Assembly (NCBI GenBank): GCA_963971305.1
Contig: OZ020306.1
Location: 55,216,686-55,280,685 of the forward strand
Length of the DNA: 64,000 nt
DNA from: Arcuatula senhousia
Lineage: Eukaryota; Mollusca; Bivalvia; Mytilida; Mytilidae
Reading direction: 5' to 3'
Below, piece by piece: positions 58,003 through 64,000 of the stretch; position 1 is the stretch's first letter; each line of letters starts with the position of its first letter. Position numbers and translations under genes: made by a program. The notes beneath the pieces are model-generated. The model did no database searches. It was given only the letters and a program-made list of their open reading frames with translations, and was not told where the DNA came from.

Positions 58003-59757
58003 TATGGGCAGCCATTCGGGCAAAAATTAACAAAAAAATTAAAAACAGACGATAAACTTTAAACAGACACAAAAACACAAAAACAGACACCAATTTAAAA
58101 TAAACAGACAAAAAATACCGAAAAACAGACATGAAATTTTATAAACAGACAAAAAAATATAAAAAACAGACATAAATTTTATAAACAGACAGACGATTGT
58201 GTAAAACAGACACAAAAATACAAAAACAGACATAAAAGTTTACAAACAGACAACCGTGAAAAGCCAAACAGACGTTTTTAAAAACAGACCTTAAAGTGGG
58301 CGTGACGATCGGGTGTTGGTAATTTGTGAAACCCGAACCCGAACTGAGGTTTCAAAACCGAAAGAAATCAAATTGAATTGGTCGCCGTTAAAAAAAACAC
58401 AAAAAAAACAATTAAAAAAAATATTTTATTGCCTATATGTTATTTTCTAAAGAAAAACTGTTTTAATTTAGTGGAAATATATTATTTTCACATTTATTTA
58501 AAACTAATCGATCCCAAGTTGATATTTTGTGTAACCAGGCTGGTGTCGGTCTGATCGATATTCAGGATCTTAGTGGAAAAAAACAAAGTTTATCATTATT
58601 CTCTTTCAACTTTTCAACTGAGAAAATTGACTTGTGTTTATTGAGTCATCTTACACGCGCATGCTGATTTTTGAAAACCCGAACCCGAACTGAGGTTTCA
58701 AAACCGTGCAGGAGAAAAAAGTTTTTCTTTAAATATATAAAAGGAAGGTCCATGACCCTAAGTTTTTAAAATGTTTTTCGGAAGATAGTATAAATGACTT
58801 GTCACTTGTGAAAAGTAACTAAAATCTGATTGATTTCCAGCTCAAGCTCACAATGATGTTGAATAACTCTTTTCCTATTGAAAAACAAAACTTGAGGTCA
58901 CCAACTTTGCAAGGTCACCTTTAGAAAGGTAGGTGACCCCAATTGTTTTGCATTTTTAATGTTCGTTTATGAAAGTTAATTCTGCAAAATAGAAAAAATA
59001 ATTATGGATTTTGCTTATACCCCTGAACCACGTTGTCATGCGCTAATGATAAGTAATGGATAAATTTGTCGTGCGTTGTAAGTAGTCAGTCAGACGTTTT
59101 GGATTCGATCACTACTAATTTTGAAAAAAACAACTTTTCTACAGCGACTCGACCAATTCGAAGTTCAGAACACGTTGGATTGAACATTATAGTGCGACAG
59201 AGCCATAAGGTTATAAAACACACGAAACATGATATTTTTTATATACTTATTACGATTTCAGCTAACGAATTTTAATAAGCTAAATTTATTTGACCATATG
59301 AAAGAGTTTAGTTAGAAAAGTTTCCTGCATGTTTCAGTGGAATAACATGAACGATTGCTAAAAAGACAACGGTTTTCCTTTGTAACTACATGTATAGACC
59401 TACCCCCCCCCCCCCGCACCACCCCAAAAAAAGACCTATAAGATAATTGCACTATTTGGCTACATGTACATGTGTTGTGCATTTATTGTTTTTCTGTTTT
59501 CTTTTGTTTTTGTCTTTAGGTTGCCTTTTATAAAAATATAAATCCGTTAAATGCAGTGGTGTTTTGGATACAGAACAATCATAATTGTGATAATCACATG
59601 ATGAAGATAAATTATGTTGACGTTCATCATATGCAGGTTAGTTTGGGTTTACTTTCAAGTATCATGAATCTACGGGGAAAATATTTTTTAGAAAGTGACA
59701 GAAGGAATGGAATTTAAAAACTTTTACCACCTTCATGTAACACAGTGCGTATATACC

Positions 59758-59955
59758 TAAGAAGCAAAGGGGCTCAATGGGACATTCGAGTGTCAAAAGT
59801 CCGAAAGGGCAACGACAAAACCGGTAAAAGTAACCGAACAGCACGAGGAAACACAAAACACAAAATCAACCGAATAGAAATCAACAATGCGAACTCAAGT
59901 CGTAACAAGAGTGAACTTGGGTGCTCCGGAAGAGTAAGCGGTTCCTACCTGCTAT
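59758..59955 (-). mobile_element. Retroelement 3' tail copy in the spacer of the large inverted repeat
   Basis: AAGAAGCAAAGGGGCTCAAT start, GTCCGAAAGGGCAACGACAA, then AGTGAACTTGGGTGCTCCGG. Frames across it on both strands are repeat sequence. Confidence 0.75.
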
Positions 59956-60561
59956 AGCTGAATACATCATAATACAGTTAAAAATTACAAAATTGACACC
60001 TAAGTTCTAGACATAGTACTAGTAATTTTACTACGACTGACACGCGGTTCGTCTATTCAAGTCTCATCATAGGCGTTCTTCCCAAAGGATTATAAACACT
60101 ATAACAAGTCATAACATATTTTATTTTTTAAATTATATGAAAATGAATTAAGAGCATAAAACAATACAGCAAAAATTCTGGGGAAAATCAGCATGCGCGT
60201 GTAAGATGACTCAATAAACACAAGTCAATTTTCTCAGCTGAAAAGTTGAAAGAGAATAATGATAAACTTTGTTTTTTTCCACTAAGATCCTAAATATCGA
60301 TCAGACCGACACCAGCCTGGTTACACAAAATATCAACTTGGGATCGATTAGTTTTAAATAAATGTGAAAATAATATATTTCCACTAAATTAAAACAGTTT
60401 TTCTTTAGAAAATAACATATAGGCAATAAAATATTTTTTTTAATTGTTTTTTTTGTTGTTTTTGTTTTTTTAACGGCAACCAATTCAATTTGATTTCTTT
60501 CGGTTTTGAAACCTCAGTTCGGGTTCGGGTTTCACAAATTACCAACACCCGATCGTCACGC

Positions 60562-61237
60562 CCACTTTAATAGTCTCGGTCACCCAGACGCTTATCAATA
60601 GATGATAAGCCAAGAGTCTGGGACAGTCCCATTACCTATTTTGTTATGTGTGCATTCGGAGTACTTTCAGGCTTTATCATAGTGTTCGACGAAAATCACT
60701 CAACCGTATGTTCAGAATTCCGTGCCTATGGTCCAGTGAATTTATGCAAATGCAACAGCGAGATAACTTCTCGAATTGATGTGAGCTGTTTTCAAATAAC
60801 ATAATATTTCTTATTTTATAATAAGACATCCTATTTTACATTTTTGAACACATGATGGTTTTGTAAACTATAAAAAAATCGCTTTATGGTTAAATTGTAC
60901 TCACGGGCGTCTACTTGGTTTTGGAAATTGTTTATGTTTATTGGAGTCAAAAATAGGGACATTCTTGATTACAAAACCATGCATGTTCGGCCAATCCGAT
61001 TCTTGATTTTACAGAACCAGTTTTCAAAAACCAAGGATGACCAATGAAACGTTGAGTTTCTAAAGTTGGTTCATTTTAGATTGAAATGAATTTTGTATGC
61101 TAAACACGTCATATACACACGTGGTAAAGTTTAAAAGGTATAACGATCGCCACCTAGTGGTTACGAGAAATCAATAGGTGTTTTCCCAGACTCACTACCT
61201 TGGTAGTATGAGTTTGGGTTCGAGACTACCACTTTAA
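60562..61237. mobile_element. Non-autonomous DNA transposon with 9-bp target duplication (MULE-like), copy 2
   Basis: The element 60571-61228 (658 bp) is nearly identical to 32946-33600, with the same TAGTCTCG ... CGAGACTA ends. CCACTTTAA flanks it at 60562-60570 and 61229-61237. The opposite arm of the surrounding inverted repeat keeps the single, unoccupied target (TTAAAGTGG, 58291-58299). Confidence 0.92.
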
Positions 61238-61523
61238 GGTCTGTTTTAAAAAAAAGTCTGTTTGGCTTTTCACGGTTGTCTGTTTGTAAACTTTCATGTC
61301 TGTTTTTGTATTTTTGTGTCTGTTTTACATAATCGTCTGTCTGTTTATAAAATTTACGTCTGTTTTTGTATTTTTTGTCTGTTAATAAAATTTCATGTCT
61401 GTTTTTTGTATTTTTTTGTCTGTTTTCAAATTTCATGTCTGTTTTTTGTGTTTTTGTGTCTGTTTCAAGTTTATTGTCTGTTTCTAATTTTTTTGTTAAT
61501 TTTTGCCCGAATGGCTGCCCATA

Positions 61524-61839
61524 GTGAGGAATATCTAATGCTAGCTTTAAAAGTTCTTTAAAACCTTAAGTTCTCTCTTGTTTGTTCGTGCTTGTTTTGT
61601 TATGTAATGACCGATTTTGCCTTCACTCTTCTTGACTTTTGGCTTCGGACTGCCCGATTGTTGTCTCTTGTCTTCTTGTATAGTTCGATAAGAGGAGGCT
61701 CAATTGTGCCGCTACAACGTTTATGCTCGCAAACTGCAAGACAAAATTTTGTAGCGACATATATTATTATACGGTTTTCAAGTAACATGTATCTGTAAAA
61801 TATAGTGATTTTTATGGTCCCAAAAATGCGAAAATTGTC
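61524..61839. other. Intergenic, nothing recognised
   Basis: No coding or shared repeat noticed. Confidence 0.35.
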
Positions 61840-64000
61840 ATTTTATCCCAGACCCTTTTGTAGTAGTATCCTAGTTGAGTTTTAGTATATTTTTAGTGGA
61901 AAATATTTAAACCTTGTAGTGGTAGTCTAGTATGAATTCAGCAGGAATATTAGCAATAATCAGTACCACTAAATTTCCACTACATATATAGTAAGACTCT
62001 TGCTAGATTACTACTGTCGTGTGTCTCATTTGCATATTTCTTAGCCAATCGAAGCTAAAATTTACTGACAGTATATAATTAGTGGAATTTCTAGCATGTT
62101 TTTAGCGTTTCAATTATTTAAATTAGTTTGACAGCAGAATGTAGTGGATTGTATTAGTATGAATCTAGCGTATTATGCAAATTAGTTACTAGCACTAATT
62201 AGTGGAAAAAGTAGCAGAATGTAGTGGATAGATTAAATGTTGTATATGGTGATATTGAGAAATATGTAGCATGGTTCTAGTGGTATATTTGCATTAAACA
62301 GTGGTCAATTTAGTAAGATCCAGTGGTATTTCTAGTAGTTGTGTAGTGGTTTATTTAGCAAAAATCAGTGGTATTCTAGCAGACTTTAAGTGGTACTTCT
62401 AGCAAAAATCAGTGGTATTTTAGCAGGCTTTTAGTGGTACTCCTAGCAAAAATCAGTAGTATTTTAGCAGGATTTTAGTGGTACTTTTAGCAAAAATCAG
62501 TGGTATTTTAGCAGGCTTTTAGTGGTCCTCCAAAAAATATTCATTGGAAGACTTTTTATTAATATCTTTTATTGAACTGTACATCTAAACTGTCGCAAGT
62601 CCAGGCAAACTATGCAAAAAAATACAGATCCAGTGCACACTTTCAATATTGAAAATATTGCTGATACACGCTGTTTTATTCAAATTTAACAAAGTATAGC
62701 TAAGTATATTTTCCATGTCAAGTTGAATGTTTTTTAATATTCCATACAACCACAATACTGTTCAATTCCAATTTTGTCCCGTTGAATCTACACTTTAAAA
62801 CACATTTTTGCTAAAGTGACTAATAAGATTTTTCGAGATATTTCCTACTTTGAAAATATTGAATATGCTGCATTCGATTTTCAAGTATCCATTGAATCTA
62901 CACTTTAAAACACATTTTTGCTAGAGTAACTAATAAGATATTTCGAGACATTTCATTCTTTCAACATGTTGAATATGCTGCATTCGATTTCCAAGTATCC
63001 ACATCTATTCATTTAAAAAACAAAGAAAATCTGTAAAATTCTGTTGCTTGCCTTCACAAAGACATCGGGACAAAGTCCTATGTTATAATTTTCAAAATCC
63101 GTTGAAACATTTGATTGGCTAGACAATAATTAATTCAATTAGATTACAAGTATTACAGATTTCTTGACCACATCCAGATGGACTTCATGCTGTTTATCTG
63201 ATAAACTTATCTGATAATTTAATGTAGCTTTAATTAACATGTACATGTTTTTATTAAAATGATAAGTGATGCACGGAATTAATGGAGAACAGGAAAAGCA
63301 ATTAAATACTATTTTTATAAAAAAAAAATAGTTTTTTAATTAAACGAATGATGTTATTTTTATAAAAAAAAATAGTTTTTTAATTAAACGAATGATGTTT
63401 TGGTTCTTAAACCATGCAACAAACTTTAAGTCAATCTCGAGTAGCGAATATATGATTTTAGCATTTATTCATAATTTATCTTGCTTTTTTTTTCGTATAT
63501 TCTATAATTTGTAACTTTAGCACACTTTCAGAAACTTACAGGTTCATAAACAATATTTTTATTATATTTTTGTAACTTTATTAAGGGCCCTTTAGTTAGG
63601 CCTTTAAATATATTTAGTTTTTGTAGCGTATTTTAGAAGTTCATATTTGTTCTACCTTCTAACAGAGTTTTCCTAGTAGGAATTTAGTACCGCTCATTGA
63701 CCACTGATTTCTTATTTAAAATTATTAAATCTACCTTATAAGTTTATTTAGCGTACTTTAGCTAGGCCTATAAATGTATTGAGTTTTTGTAGCGTATTTT
63801 AGCAGTTCATATTTGTTCAAACTTTTTTCCTAGTAGGAATTTATTACCGCTCATTGTCAACTGATTTCTCATAAATTATTTTATCTTTATGTAGTGGAAA
63901 ATTAGTGGAAATAGAGGCGAACCACTAGAAACCGCTAAATTTATTAGTGTATTTTAGTGGTATTTAGAATTGGATGCTAATTTTACACTGTCAGTAACAG
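61840..64000. mobile_element. Repeat-built element with TAGTGG/TAGCA minisatellite, cut by the window end
   Basis: 61860-62530 is made of TAGTGGTA and TAGCA motifs, with a regular 44-bp array (AGCAAAAATCAGT at 62357, 62401, 62445 and 62489). Then follow a 110-bp duplication (TTGAATCTACACTTTAAAAC at 62782 and 62892), a 52-bp duplication (AAAAATAGTTTTTTAATTAA, 63306-63400) and a diverged 165-bp duplication (TTTTTGTAGCGTATTTTAG, 63580-63890). It closes with TAGTGG motifs again. TTACTGACAGT (62062) and ACTGTCAGTAA (63987) may be terminal inverted repeats. No coding. Confidence 0.6.

Larger units (their letters stand above)
58003..61523. mobile_element. Very large inverted repeat (3.5 kb) with CAGACA minisatellite arms
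   Basis: Left arm 58003-58672 starts TATGGGCAGCCATTCGGGCA. Right arm 60184-61523 ends TGCCCGAATGGCTGCCCATA. Each arm has a minisatellite based on AAACAGACATAAAATTTTAT / GTCTGTTTTTGTATTTTT next to its outer end, then CCCGAACCCGAACTGAGG, then single-copy sequence to ACACGCGCATGCTGATTTT. The right arm is longer because of the 658-bp insertion at 60571-61228. The 1.5 kb spacer contains a retroelement tail and no transposase gene. Confidence 0.85.

Noticed and set aside
61262..61561. Cysteine-rich frame resembling a membrane peptide
   Set aside because: It is the TGTCTGTTT minisatellite of the right arm read in one frame; the left arm gives the mirror frame on the other strand (57914-58233).

Overview
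The window looks like animal nuclear DNA from a bivalve, most probably a mussel (Mytilidae). It is AT-rich. Genes are split by GT-AG introns and spaced by many short mobile elements. The gene types (an UNC93A-like transporter family, a secreted coiled-coil C1q-domain protein, a RING-less B-box/beta-propeller TRIM-like protein) are ones known to be expanded in mussels. Several repeat signatures match what I remember from bivalve genomes: a pearl/Helentron-like unit with TATACCCCACGC ends, a tail containing GATGAGTCTTGAATAGACG, and GATCGCAATGG miniature elements. The species call rests on memory, not on a search.

Layout. 0-17 kb holds two tandem UNC93A-like genes on the + strand. Copy 1 is cut by the window edge, with its last four exons at 619-3525. 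Copy 2 is complete, with six exons at 11414-16744 encoding 458 residues. Shared exons have identical lengths in both copies. Between them lies a TTAA-flanked inverted-repeat element (4916-7401) carrying a 170-bp tandem array in a nested pearl/Helentron-like insertion. 17-25 kb is repeat-rich, with a decayed reverse-transcriptase remnant and several miniature DNA transposons. 25-29 kb holds a two-exon C1q-domain gene (26519-28785), with an inverted broken piece of the same gene upstream. 29.9-32.8 kb has a decayed UNC93A first exon, a 201-bp repeat module and a nearly intact LINE. 32.9-46.9 kb is almost entirely repeats: a 9-bp-TSD transposon, a foldback with a 359-bp tandem array, a textbook non-autonomous Helitron, a 1,021-bp tandem array and a large foldback with minisatellite arms. 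A decayed UNC93A last exon lies at 48.8 kb. A minus-strand TRIM-like gene with one frameshift fills 50.2-51.9 kb. 54-61.5 kb holds three more foldback elements with minisatellite arms, carrying nested insertions. The last 2 kb is another repeat-built element running off the edge.

The genes do not form an operon or a pathway. The C1q protein (secreted recognition), the TRIM-like protein (intracellular, possibly immune) and UNC93A-like membrane proteins are each members of expanded families. What is unusual is the density of datable insertions. Several can be resolved to exact target-site duplications, one has an empty site present in the same window, and there is a run of inverted-repeat elements whose arms are built from short tandem repeats.
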